Assembly (NCBI RefSeq): GCF_950023065.1
Contig: NC_088679.1
Coordinates: forward strand, 4,526,001 to 4,590,000
Reading direction: 5' to 3'
DNA: 64,000 nt
From: Planococcus citri
Taxonomy: Eukaryota > Arthropoda > Insecta > Hemiptera > Pseudococcidae
Shown one piece after another: positions 45,046 to 57,109 of the stretch. The position numbers and the translations under genes were made by a program. Within the stretch, counting starts at the first letter, position 1. Every line of letters begins with the position of its first letter. The notes beneath the pieces were generated by a model, which saw only the letters and a list, made by a program, of their open reading frames with translations, ran no database searches and was not told the origin of the DNA.

Positions 45046-46340
45046 ATTTTGAGTGAATTAAAAAAAATCAAATTCGGTCCATTCCTCATGAAAAAAAATA
45101 AATAAAAATTGAAGAAATTGGCATAATCAGGCTTAAATGTTTGGCCTCCCTTCGACTCGATTTTATTTGCTCGAGACAGCGGAGCAGTTCGAAACCACCA
45201 GAAATCGACTCGGGAGGTTGAAAATAACATACTTACGAATTTTTCAGTCTTTTGCGTCAATTTGATCAATTTTTTTTAAATGAGAAATTATAGCCAAATT
45301 CAAACGTTCAAAAATTCGCCAAAAAATCGAAAAATTCATTTCAGCTTCTGAAATTATTCCTCATTTAGATGAGTAAAGTTCCAATAACCTCATCATCCAC
45401 AAAATATATTCAAAATTTTACCAATAATGGGCATACGTCATACAGTTCAATTCAAGAAACTGATAAGATGATTTAGTTTCCACCAACAAAATCAGCCAGT
45501 TGAGTTCATTCCCAAAATTAAAATTTGAATTAGGCTACACATTCTCGACACAATTCTTCATAATGCTTATGCTGACAAGAAAATCAAAAAAATGCTGCTA
45601 ACTGCCTGATAAAGCAACACACAAAAATGTACCTGAGTAGGTATACTGAAAGTTTCAGATATTTCACATTTTTTTTCAAAAACACCTAATTTAAGAGGGA
45701 GAAATTCGCGAATTTTCTGTACTTACATTTGCACTTCGAAGGTGGTGAGACGAATTTGATTCATTTTGAATCATTTTTTTTTTTTTTTTTTGAATTTTCA
45801 AAATTATAATTATTTTACTTTGCAATCATGAAAATTCTTTATCCCCCCTCTCATAATACGTCATCATGATTTTGTTGATATGTTGCTTATTCCACCCGTT
45901 CAACGATATGATAACGGAAAATATGTATATGCGCTTGTTTAATTTTTTATTTGAGTAAGTAAATTTTTATTCATTCATTTCCGAACGCTGCGTAAGTCCA
46001 ACTTGTAATTTCGAATATTTATTAGATTTCTTTCTCAATTTCTAAAAATACATTATATTATTTATTAATGGTCGGGGAAGGGGGGTGTTGGAAGAACTTG
46101 AGAGTGCCTATAATTTTCAAAAATGTACTACGATGACAGATGAGATAAGCTGAACTTTTCAATGTATTCATCAAATAAAAATCGAGAACGAAACTTGCTC
46201 AGTGAACGCTTATTACAATTCTTCACTTTAATTTGAGTACTCGTAGGTAAGTTTTCTTTATCCATTCATTTCCCAATGCAGTATATTACATGTATGTATT
46301 TCAAATAGGTAGGTATGCATTATGCATTAAATGTCGTTAC
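45046..46340. other. AT-rich stretch without a supported gene
   Basis: It contains a T-rich run near 45,776-45,792 and two GAGTAAGTAAATTTT/GGTAAGTTTTC donor-like words near 45,953 and 46,246, each followed by TTCATTCATTTCC or CCATTCATTTCCC, suggesting a weak tandem pair. No frame has a domain. Confidence 0.4.
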
Positions 46341-47599
46341 CAATTTCTAGATGCATATTACACAACAGTGGCGGAGAAGAAGGAGTTGGGATCTACGCCA
46401 AGAGGAGTTCATTAATTCATGTTCTCTGAAAACAATACGAATCAGTGACTACCTATGAAAACTCCTCCTGGCGCAGACCTCTGTTTTTGAAAAATTGAAA
46501 AAAAAAGTGAATAAAGTTGGTCAATTTTGAACATCAATGTGTAAATTAGTTCCAAGTACACTAGATCTGAAAAGAACATGAATCAATGACTATCATCAAA
46601 ACTCCTCCTGGCGCAGAACTCTTCTCACAAAAACTACGGAGCAAAAGAAATTTTTTCAATGACCAAGTTTTAAAACATGATCGAATAACTTGAGAGAAAA
46701 ATGTATCACAAGATAGAACCTCAATTCTACAAGAAAGCTCCTGGCGCAGAACTCCGTTTTTGAAAAATTGAAACAAAGTGAATAAATTTGACCAGTTTTA
46801 AATATAGCCAGGTGTAAATCATTTTCAAGCAAGTTTTATTCAAATCTGGTATGCTTGAAACTGATTTACACCTCGGTATTCAAAATTGGCGAAATTTATT
46901 TTTTTCAATTTCTCAAAAAATGAGTTCTGCGCCAGGAGCATTCTGGTGAAATTGAGGTTTTAGCTTGTGATTTGTTTTTACTCTCGTCTTATTCGACCAT
47001 GTTTCATAACTTAGCAGTTGAAAATTCAAAAAAAAAATCATTTTTCTCTCCGGTTGTTAATGAAAGAGTTCTGCACCAGGCTCCTAAAAATAAAAATCGA
47101 TTTTTGTTACTTTGGGATCCGATGTATTTGGAACGAATTTTCGCCAACATGATCATCATTAGTCAAATTATTTATTAATTTTTTCCATAAATTTTTCAAG
47201 AGTTCTGCGCCAGGCGGATTGCAAGATTATGCTCCCATAACCATCGGTCAAAAACCAGTGTTTCCAGCAGTAAATAATCTTGAATAACTGATTTTGGCAA
47301 TAGTTTTTCAGTGTTTATACCACTGACGAAATTTTGCCTTCTTGAAATAGTCAAATTTGACGGTTTCAGATTCAGAAAGTATTGGAATGATACAGACAGA
47401 AATAGCTCAATTATTCCGAGTGCATCAAAATGAGTAGGTTGTATCTAATCCACTTGGTACGAAAAATTTTCATTTTTCTATAGGTTTTTAGTAAATCAGT
47501 ACCCTTCGAGATTTCAAGTTTTTCAATACCTTAGTCCTAAAACGACTACATCAATAGTCTCGCTGGAAAAGGAGCAATAATTAAAGGTCGAAACAGTCG

Positions 47600-48640
47600 A
47601 AATTGTTTGATATGATCAATACAAGGTACACGGTAACGCCTACGATGAATAATTTACCCATCGAAGTACTCCCCCTGCCTAAAACCCAAGTTCTCCACGA
47701 CGATGATGTTGTAACAACTCGGTTAAAAATTTCCAAATACAGCAACGATGTGACCAGGCTTGGCTAAATAACCACAGTACACCTGAGGGATATAAGAAAA
47801 ACACGATATTATTTGTACTCGTAGTTCACCCAGTATACCCTTCGCCTTTTGCTGAGTGGCGTTTAAGGAGACGGAAACACGCGACCACCAATGAAGAAAT
47901 AAATATTATTACAGAACGCGAATCGTGAATCGCGCATCGACCCTTTCTTATCCTGGTAGGTAGCTTTTATGGTCGTCGAATAAATTTCGAGTCATTGTAG
48001 GCTGGTGCTCTTTTCCTGTTCCGCACAAGCCGCAAAATATTCGCGGATCTTTCATAATACGAAATAAATAACACCTAGTTCGAATTTTGATAGCGGTATT
48101 TTCAAATTACACTCGTCGAAAGGCGGTTTTTAAAATGACACCTACAGTTTTGTGGACCTCTAAAACGTACAAACAGTATGGGGAAGAAAAATTGGAAAAC
48201 AAAAAAAGCCACGACGACGACGACTGCAAAATGCGATAGGTAAAGGGAACAGCTGTTGGGTATATTGCACGAGCTACGTGTGGATTTATCGGTCTAATGG
48301 AATACGGATTTGGCGAACGTGTAGATATTCGGTTTGGCGCGCGTATAAACTGCGAAATTGATAAGGCCGCCGTCGTTGCTCCGCCAAACTACTTCGGAGA
48401 GAGCGAGAGAGCGAGAAGGAAGATGAGATGGGGTAGCGAAGCGGAGAGCTTTTTCGAAACAACTTGTTGATCTTTTTCTGTGTTCGTTTTTACCTGAAGC
48501 TACTATGCAGGGTGTACTGTGTGGTGAATGTAGTTTACAAAGGCGGACATGAATTTAGTATATCGTAGATTAGCTCGAGTGTACCTGTGTTTGTTGAGTA
48601 CAAGGGTGAAATTTACCCATACATAAATTGACGAATAAAA
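47600..48640. other. unique GC-richer island with a GA tract, promoter-like composition
   Basis: Local duplication families stop here. CG dinucleotides are frequent around 48,300-48,440 (TTTGGCGCGCGTATAAAC, GGCCGCCGTCGTTGCTCCG), followed by a GA tract (GAGAGAGCGAGAGAGCGAG near 48,399) and a GAC run near 48,211. The combination resembles arthropod promoter-proximal DNA, but I cannot place a transcription start or a coding exon. Confidence 0.35.
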
Positions 48641-48764
48641 TGACCTTCATTTATTCGAAAGTTGACGAAAAAAATACTTCACATATTATTTTTTTTCCTA
48701 TCTAGGGCTGAAAAGTACTACTTTCCACCCTCGTTCAGGAAAAATTACTTCACTAAACTCGGAG

Positions 48765-48847
48765 AAAAAGTGATTTTGAACTCCTGTGAGTTGTTCCCCT
48801 CACTTCGTTCGGGTCACAAACCTCACCCTCGTCAAAAATCACTTTTT
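48765..48847. repeat. small foldback with 13-bp perfect outer stem
   Basis: AAAAAGTGATTTT (48,765-48,777) pairs with AAAATCACTTTTT (48,835-48,847). Inner GTGAG/CTCAC words add partial pairing around CACTTCGTTCGGGTCAC. Flanking ACATATTAT and GTAATATGT suggest a larger, eroded palindrome. Confidence 0.5.
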
Positions 48848-49439
48848 CGGCCCTCGTTGTGTAATATGTACTATTTCTGAGAATCTAGGTAAATTGGTTC
48901 CAACGTTAAAGGATGTACAACATTTTTTACATTTGATTGATAAGTACTCATCAAAGTTCGTCTTTCAGGGACTTTCTCGAAAAAAATTAACCGAGTACAC
49001 GGGGATCTTCAAAGTGGAATCAATTTTTTTTTGGGGGGGGGGGCACGTGGCTGTGAGCTTCGGGCACCTTACGCAAAATCTCAGGTGATATTCTGCATGA
49101 AGTCTTGAAGCTGGAAGCTATGAGTGACAATAACCAAGTAAATGACACTACATTTACAATACAGAAATTATTATTTGAACAAGTAAGTAAAATTAATTGA
49201 ACTCTAAATAAAATTATATCACATTTCCCATGCTTTTATACACCCTTGATCTCATGTAGGCAATTTAGCCTCGTAAAGAAAACCTTCTCACATCGAATCC
49301 CAAATGTAACAAGCAATGGTGATCAGAAGCTATTCAATCTGACGAGCGAGGGGATTATCATCAAAATTTAAAAAATTGCAACCAGAATCAGAATTTGAAA
49401 ATTTTCAAAATACGAACTTGTGTCAGATTTGGCAGCTGG

Positions 49440-52400
49440 GTCCAAGGTTAGCTAATCAAATTCAGCTGCACTTGAGAAAATCAAATCAAATCGTGCAATC
49501 CATTTTGCGGAATTTTTGCGTTGGTTGAGGCAGAGCAAGGTGTCAGACAGCTATTATGTTGGAACTAGCTTTGCTCCGACCACAACTCCGGGTGCGTGCG
49601 CACCAATTTTCTTTGTCATATTCAAGTAAGTAAACCAGAAATTTTCAACCTTAACCATAATCGGAATTGAACCGAAAATTTTGGAAGAAAAAATTTTCAC
49701 CTGGTAACTTCTGATCAAAATTTAAAAAATTGGAACCAGATCCCAAATTTGAAATTTTTATAAATACATATGAACTTGCATAAGATTCAGCAGTTGGATC
49801 CTAGGTTCGGCTAATCAAATTTAACAGCATTTGAGAAAAGGCAATCATCTACACACATCTCTTTAGTACATGTCATTCTATCGTCATAGCCAAGCAAGTA
49901 AACCAAAATTTTTAAACCTTAACTATAATTGGAATTGACCCAAAAAATTTTGGAGAAAGGATTTTCATCTGATAACCTCTAACCAAAATTTAAAAAATTG
50001 GAACCAGAACACAAATTTGAAAATCTTATGAATACTAACTTGTGTCAGATTTGGTAGTTGGATCGAAGGTTAGCTAATCAAATACAGCTGCATTTGAGAA
50101 AAGCAAACTGGATGGCTCATCCCACTACAAGGAATTTTTGCTCTGATTGAGGCAGTGCAAGGCCTCATGCAGCTATTATGTTGAGACTAGCCTTAATTGC
50201 ACCATTAATGACAGATTACATGCCAATCTTCGTTGGCACAGTCAAGTATGTAAACCAGGGATTTTTCACCTCAACTATCATCAGAATTTACCCAACAGTT
50301 TTGAGAGAAATAATTTTCCTCTGATAATCTCCATCCAAAATTTAAAAAATTGGAACCAGAACTTGAATTTGAAATTTTTATAAATAGAAACTATCATCAG
50401 ATCTGGCAGTGTGATCCAAGGTTAGCTAATCAAAATCGGCTGTACTTGACAAAAGCCAATCAGATCATGCATTCCACTAGGTACAAGAAATTTCCACGAC
50501 GCGACGATCGAGGCAGTGCAAGATGTGCAAGGCACCATGCACGCAGCTATTATGTTGAGACTATGCAGGAATTGGAGAGCTCCGTGCACAGTTGAGTCAA
50601 CACGAATCTACATACAAGTTGAGTAAGTAAACCAGAAATTTTTAACCTTAACCATAATCTGAATTGACCCGAAACTTTTTGGAGAAAAAATGTTCATCTG
50701 ATAACCTCTAACCAAAATTTAAAAAATCAGAACCAGAACACAAATTTGAAATATTTATGAATACCAACTTGTGTCAGATTGGGTAGATAGTTGGATCAAA
50801 GGTTCGCTAATCAAATTTGGCCACATTTGATAAAAGCCAATCTAATGGTGTATCCCACTACAAGGGATTTTTGCGCTGGTTGAGGCAGTGGAAGGAGTTA
50901 AACAGCTATTATGTTGACACTAGCCTTAATTTCTACATCGGCCACAGATTACATGTCAATTTTCACAGTCAAGTAAGTAAACCAGGGATTTTTCACCTTG
51001 ACTATCATTGGAATAGACCCAACAGTTTAGAGAGAAATACTTTTTCTCTGATATTCTCTAACCAAAATTTGAAAAATTAGAATCAGAACTTGAATTTGAA
51101 ATTTTTATAAATAAAAACTCGCGTTAGATTTGGCAGTTGGATCCAAGGTTAGCTAATCAAACTAGGCTGTACATGAGAAAAGCCAATCAGATCCTGCATT
51201 CCACTACAAGGAATTTCAGTGATGGTTGAGGCAGTGCAAGATAGTGCAAAGTGCAATCAACAATCCACATAGCTATTAATGACCAAGTTCACTCTAATCT
51301 ACTGGTCAAGTAAGTAAACCAGAAATTTTTAACCTTAACCATAATCGGAATTGTCCAGAAATTTTTTGGAGGAAAAATTTTCATCTGATAACCTCCAACC
51401 AAATTTAAAAAATTGGAACCAAAATCCAAATTCTAATTTTATTATTTGTATTTCTTTAGTCCTCAGCTTGTAACACTTGAAAAATGTCAGTAACTAAATC
51501 AATGTCCTCATTTTTTTATTAAAATTTTTTTTCAAGCGTTGTGAGCTCAAAATGAACAGTTCTGCTGATTTTGAAATTTGAACCATTATATTTTCTCAAC
51601 TTTTTAATAAAACACAATTAAGTATCCATTTTTCAAACTTTAATGATTTACCATAAGCAGCTCAGTGAGATTGTGAGCTACCAAGATAAAAACATCATGG
51701 AATTCGGCATCAGAATGAAATTTTGCATTCAAAACTACAATGAGAACTTCAAATGCGAATTAATTGTCAACAGATACACAAAAATTGGCCTATACATTTT
51801 TTCACAATCTTTAAATACTAGGTCAATATGTGCAGTGGGGGACGATAAACGTGATTTGTCATCTTGGATTTATTTATGATATTTTAAAACATATTTCATT
51901 CATTAAAAAAAAAAACAACAATCGACAACAATGATTAGACAGGAAATGCATTTTGAGTAGCAATGTAGACAGGTAGGTATTCTTATTTTGCTATCACATC
52001 TTTAGAAAATTAGTGTGTTAAGAGTGGATTGCGACGAAAAAAAAATATCAGAGGATTTTGACAAAACCCAGCTGAGCTAGACCTCAATATTTTTTGGCTT
52101 GAGAGCCCTGAATGGAAGATGCAGGTTTTTAAAGAGATGACATTTTTGAAAAAATCATGGTTGTTTCTATGTTGTCTCAACCCAACCTCTCTTGGGAGAA
52201 ATTGCACTGTTCCAAAAAAATAGTACCTATCAAAGATTCTACATGGGCGTAGGTAAGCCATTTCCATCAAAATCCAAGACTACTTTTAGGTTTTTACCAA
52301 GCATTGGCGTGAAAAATGATTGATATTATAAGAGATACCCTTAAAGAAATGATAACATGTGAAAAAATTTATAATATGAGTAAATAATTTTTAATAGTTG

Positions 52401-53590
52401 GAGTTTTTCAAAAGATTTCTTACCTATTGTATGCTGCCTAAAATAATATATTCCTATTTCTGGCCCCATGATTATAGAAAAACCTAAACAGTTCACGTCC
52501 AAGATGGGTATTCCTGAGAAATCATTTAATGCAAGTAAGGGATGGCTCCATAATTTCAAAAGTAGAAATGAAATAACGTTTTGTCTAATCAGTGGTGAAA
52601 AATAAATCCGTACACGAAGAAGTTTGTGATGAATGGAAAAGTAGAATATTGAGTAGTGTAAGTGGTTACTTGCCCTGCAATATTTTCAATGCGGATGAAA
52701 CTGCGCTGTTCTTTAGACACAGTTAAAAAAATCAACATTTTGGGCTATTATACTGAAATTAACCTTGCTCCAACTGAGAGTAATGTAAGTAAGTAACTAG
52801 GTACCAAGATCCCGAGGCCCTGTACATCGCGGATCTGTCATCATGGCCAAGTAAGTAATCCAAAAATTTTCAAACTCAACTAAAATTGAACTTGACCCAA
52901 AGAATTTTTGAGAAACAATTTTTATCTGATAACCTCTAACCAAAATTTCAAAAATTGGAACCAGAACACAAATTTGAAATTTTTATGAATACCAACTTGT
53001 GTCAGATTTGGCTGTTGGATTCAAGATTTGCTAATGACATACAGCTGCATTTAAGAAAAGCAAACTGAATGGTGCATCCCACTGTACAAGGAATTTTTGC
53101 TCTGGTTGAGGTAGTGCAAGGCTTCATGCAGCTATTATGTTGAGATTAGCCTTATTTTCTACATTCAACAGAACTATAGATTACATGTCAATCTCCGTTG
53201 TCATGGTTAAGTAAGTAAACCAGGGATTTTTCACCTCAACTATCATCAGAATTGACCCAATAGTTTTCAGTGAAAGAATTTTCCTTTGACAATCTCTAAC
53301 CAAAATTTAAAAAATTGGAATCAGAACTCGAATTTGAAATTTTTATAAATAAAAACTCGTGTCAGATTTGGAAGTTGGATGAAAGGTGAACTAATCAAAT
53401 TTGACTGTTCTTGAGAAAAGCCAATCGGATCATGCATTCCACTATTGAGGAATTTCCGCGATGGTATGAGGCAGTGCAAGACGGTGCAAGGTGTTACACA
53501 GCTATTATGTTGAGACTAGCACTGTCTCGTCCACAATTAAGTTCATACTAATCTCCAAGTAAAGTAAGAAAACCAGAAATTTTTAAGGGG
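49440..53590. repeat. tandem array of about 350-bp units with GTAAGTAAACC borders
   Basis: Border words (C)AAGTAAGTAAACCAG start near 49,624, 49,892, 50,244 (variant), 50,622, 50,971, 51,308, 52,849, 53,210 and 53,563 (variant). Within units the order is TTTTTAACCTTAACCATAAT, CATCTGATAACCTCTAACCA, AAATTTAAAAAATTGGAACC, AACTTGTGTCAGATTTGGCA, GGTTAGCTAATCAAAT, GAGAAAAGCCAATCAGAT, GCATTCCACTACAAGGAATT, GAGGCAGTGCAAG and GCAGCTATTATGTTGAGACT. About 1.4 kb of other sequence (51,440-52,845) interrupts it. Frames of 78-87 codons recur but shift between units, so I do not call a protein. Confidence 0.75.
51441..52845. other. interruption of the 350-bp array, no supported gene
   Basis: AT-rich sequence with a relative of module G at about 52,180-52,330 (TTGGGAGAAATTGC, AGATTCTAC, CATCAAAATCCAAGAC). 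Related text, including AGCTCAAAATGAACAGTTCT, also follows the array at 54,935-55,080, so the interruption and the array's right flank share an origin. Confidence 0.45.
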
Positions 53591-53960
53591 AATATATAAT
53601 CAAAGGACAAAGAAAGTGGTTTGAGTTTGAACGACAGTCAGGTATTACGAGAACAAGAGAGGTAATAACGACAAATTAGGTACTAAAAACAGAAGTTTTT
53701 GAACGACCAACAGGTCGCCATCACGACTATTTTTATTCATGAATCACAACTACTTCTCCGGAGAGATATGAGTGTTGGAACACAAAATATGATTTTCAGC
53801 GACTGGTTGATCTTACAAGGAAGTGGTCAATGATGAGAGATTCTTCTGCAACGAGCTATCAACTTACTCATGGCATTATTTCATAAACAGATCAAAATGC
53901 AAACATGTACTTAGAATGCAAATTTGTCAGAGACTGGTTCAGCACCCCCCTCCCCACAGG
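53591..53960. other. sequence between array and LTR, origin unknown
   Basis: It does not match the array units or other local modules and has no open frame of interest. It ends in a C-rich string (CACCCCCCTCCCCACAGG) directly at the LTR. It may be target DNA or part of the same insertion. Confidence 0.3.
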
Positions 53961-54115
53961 TGTAATCCATTCTGTTATGTACATCACGAGTGAAATAAGA
54001 CATCACAATATATTGAAGTGATCTTTATTATACAGTGTCTATACCAGAACTAAAGTAACTAATGACCAAACTATACATTCAGCCGGAGGCTGTCGAGTCG
54101 ATGACTCATTCTACA
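53961..54115 (-). mobile_element. LTR-like end of a Gypsy-type retrotransposon, 155 bp
   Basis: On the minus strand it follows a purine-rich tract (AAGTGGGGGAGAT) and begins TGTAGAATGAG, ending TGGATTACA. It therefore has TG...CA termini. It contains AATAAAG in a suitable place for 3' processing (minus strand, near 54,026-54,032). The integrase fragment lies directly upstream in the element's sense. No second LTR is visible, so boundaries at 53,961 are from termini only. Confidence 0.55.
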
Positions 54116-54568
54116 GATATAATATCTCCCCCACTTAATAGGAAAATCTATTAGGGGGTTGTCTGGTCCGAGGTGACCTTCGAAGTTGATCTGGAGCCGG
54201 ATCTGGATCTTTTGAAAACGTTTCGTGGCGCTGAGATGGTATATTTGAATGCAATAATTGATTTTCGTTTGAAATCCATCATCCTTAACAACATTATAGT
54301 GCAGTGCTCCAAGGCGAGAAGTGACTTTTCTGGGTTGCCATTGCCACTTTTCATTCATATGTATGAGAACTCTCTCCCCTACTTGAAAAAAACGCTTCAC
54401 TGGTGGTGTAGTTCGACATTCAGATTGAGCAGGGGGGCGAAGGGCATCGAGTTGAATTTGTAAGGGTCGATTCAAGCATGCTTCTGCAGGTGATTTACCA
54501 TTTTGAAGAGGAGTAGCCCTATATCGAAACAAAATTTGCGGTATTAACCTTAATTTTTGAGACAATTT
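54116..54568 (-). pseudogene. retrotransposon integrase C-terminal fragment, 5' truncated
   Basis: The minus-strand frame opens directly after a stop at 54,569 with no ATG. Early residues include ILFRYRATPLQNGKSPAEAC and then LDALRP, matching the end of Ty3/Gypsy integrase cores, where R-x-T-P...GxSPAE is typical. Residues about 60-97 (FFQVGERVLIHMNEKW, GALHYNV) match the following chromodomain-like/GPY-F module (V-G-x-x-V...W...G...Y-x-V). The reading frame degrades into the purine tract. Reverse transcriptase, RNase H and the catalytic D-D-E region are absent; the copy is truncated where the GTAAGTAAACC repeat resumes at about 54,580. This is a dead fragment. Confidence 0.65.
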
Positions 54569-54579
54569 TTAAGAGCATG

Positions 54580-55840
54580 TTTGAGTAAGTAAACCAGGAA
54601 TTTTTAACCTTAGCCATAATTGGAATTGACCAGAAAATTTTTAAGCGAACAATTTTCATCTGATAATAACCTCCAATCAAATTGAAAAAATTACAACTGG
54701 AGCTGGAATTTGATTTTTTTCAATACCTACATATTATATTGTTTTAATGTCACAACGTATAAAAAAATAGTACATAAGTGACTTAATATCAGTATATAAT
54801 ACATCTTAAATGAAATCATTATATTTAATATCTCGAATGAATTATAGTAAATCACAGATCAGATGTATTTCCCTAGCCCATAACTTGTAAAGTTCTTATT
54901 TTTCATTCAAAAATTTTTTTCAAGTGTTGAGAGCTCAAAATGAACAGTTCTTTTCAATCCAAACTCTTTTGGAAAAAATTTCCTGATTCCAAAAAATAGT
55001 ATTAGATATTCTACGTCGACGTTGCCCATTCCCATTGAAATCCAAGACCACTTTTAGGTTTCTACTTAGCGGTTGAAAATGTGCAAATCACTTATTTTTA
55101 AGAAAATTCGTGTTTTGAAATTTTTTTCTTCTCAAATATCTGAGTAAATATTTTCGGACGCAAGGTGCCAATTTTCCGGCCATTTTTGCCAATTTTGAAA
55201 AATCCAGAAAGTTTATTTGGCCTTTTTTTTCGATTTTTGTAGGTAGGTACTTGGAAATAATGACTAGAAATTGGGACCACTGGTTTCAAAATACTTCCCC
55301 AGTTTCAGAAATGATACATTCCCATATTTTGGTAGGTATAATTTTGATGCAAAATATTTGGGGAGAAAAAACTTCCAAAACACTAATTTCACGTGAAAGT
55401 AAGCGATTTGCGCATTTCCAACTGCTCAGTAAGACCTGTGGTTTGGGAGTTTCATGGCATTGGGGCAAGTCGATGCAGAACCTCAAATGCTGTCTTTCAG
55501 AACTGGACTGTTTTTGCCAACACAGGTTAGGTAGAAACCCGCGATTTTTTTGAAAATGCATCAATTTTGAATACCCATACCCTATCTTCACTACAGGAGT
55601 ATTTCAGAAGCTGAGATTTTTTCTGAGCAACTAAACTCAGAATGAAGGTCTCTCTCCACCGAGTTCGACTCATAGAATTTTTTTTTTGTTTTTCCTTTCA
55701 TCAACAGCCCAACCTCCACAGTCCACATCGACCCCCCCCCCTTTCAAAAAGAGCTGAAAAACTAATCACAATTGCACGAAAAAACTACTCACGTAGATCG
55801 ATTTAAATTAAAACACCAGAAGCTCTAACACGTAGCTACT
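54580..55840. other. array edge and gene-free sequence
   Basis: The first 140 bp are a partial unit of the 350-bp array. A module G relative lies at about 54,950-55,140. Antisense frames of about 100 codons near 55,251-55,591 overlap on opposite strands and have no domain. Confidence 0.4.
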
Positions 55841-56565
55841 CGTATCATGTCTCGGCTCTGTAAACCGTGTAAAAATCTCCCCTTTGTTTGCGTTTTAGGC
55901 CATCGTCCGACATTTCGAACCCGGTCAACGTACCAAAGTGCAAGGTTGGCCAATCTAACGAAATTTATCGTCGACCTATCATCACATCACATCACACGCT
56001 ATGCTATCATCGTCCAAGACAAAATACGTACTACACTCTTCGCACGCGGAAAAGCTCACAGAAAATTACCGGTTAAATGTCACGAACGAGGAAAAGCTTC
56101 GGTATGGAGATACAGTTTAACGTAAAACTTATGTATCTAGCTAGTGTAAGTACGAGTACCTACCTAAATGAAGAAGAGGAACATGTGTGATGTACGAAGG
56201 GTAGATGTGGGGATGTGCTTTCACTTATAGTCGACTCGTCCTTTCGTACGTACGTAGGTATAACTTTGCGAGTGTTTCTAAACAGTCGAGTCTTTTCAAA
56301 GTATGAAGCGTAAATGTAGTAAATGTAGGCTGTATCTTAAAAGCGTAATGAGCTTTGCAACTGGAAAGTATTGTTACTGACAAGTTGTAGATTATTTTAT
56401 TTTTTGTGTAACAGAATGTCGACGTTGTTTACGTCGTCGCTGCATACTCAGTCATCTCCTTCTTACCCTTATTCTTTTTTTGCTTTCGACTGTTTCATCA
56501 TCGTGTGTGTCCGTAGGATATATGGAGGATTATCTTCAGAGCCGAACGAAATTCGATAAACATTT
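55841..56565. other. unique island with an unrecognised 92-codon frame
   Basis: Repeat families are absent and CG content rises. An ATG frame at 55,847-56,125 (92 codons, basic, MSRLCKPCKN start) has no recognisable domain and no clear splice context. I list it here and not as a CDS. The island resembles those at 17.9, 35.6 and 47.6 kb in composition and TACGTA/ACTCGTA words. Confidence 0.3.
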
Positions 56566-57109
56566 TAAATGTCTCAGGGAATTGATGCAAGATACCCTGA
56601 GATTAATGTTATGGCCTTAGGGCAAAATTTTGAAACTACGAATTTGGTCAGATTTCTAACAAAATGTTTAATCGAGTGTTGATCATCGTCCCTCACTCCA
56701 CTAGGCACATCACAAACTATCTCAATAATCATGACACCATATAGCATACACAATCGATGGTCTGGTTTCAAGTGGTGGAGTTGTGGCTTCACACATCGGA
56801 GTCACAGATACAAAAAGTTACTCAGAAAAAATGTCAGCTACAAGGTGCTTCCGCAGGGGAGATATTGTTCTTCAACTAAACCTACTTTGGGAAAAATTGC
56901 CCAGTTTCAAAAGATAGTTTGTATTTAAGATTCTACGTCGACGAGACTACTTTCCACCAACATCCAACTATCAGGATTCTACTGAGTGATTGAAAATTTG
57001 CAAATCGTTTAGTTTGGAGAAAATTTGTACCTTGAATCCATTTTCTTCTCAAACATTTCGCAATAGGTAACTATGTCATAACAATGGAAACGTGTATACT
57101 TAGATATTA

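Larger units (their letters stand above)
43440..47260. repeat. GCGCCAGGAG-motif repeat region, both orientations
   Basis: The word CTCCTGGCGCAGAACTC occurs in plus orientation near 43,688, 43,829 (variant), 43,964, 44,338 (variant), 46,462, 46,601 and 46,736. It occurs in minus orientation (GAGTTCTGCGCCAGGAG) near 43,567 (partial), 46,922, 47,068 (variant) and 47,201. Each lies in a diverged 130-300-bp context with CAAGTTTTAAA.ATGATCGAAT and TTTGAAAAATTGAAACAAAG. The section 46,640-47,060 is a long palindrome with its centre near 46,840. Frames here follow the repeat and are not genes. Confidence 0.65.

Noticed and set aside
55847..56125. 92-codon ATG frame in a unique island
   Set aside because: No homology recognised, no splice or promoter context, and an overlapping second frame exists. 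Kept only as a note in the island entry.
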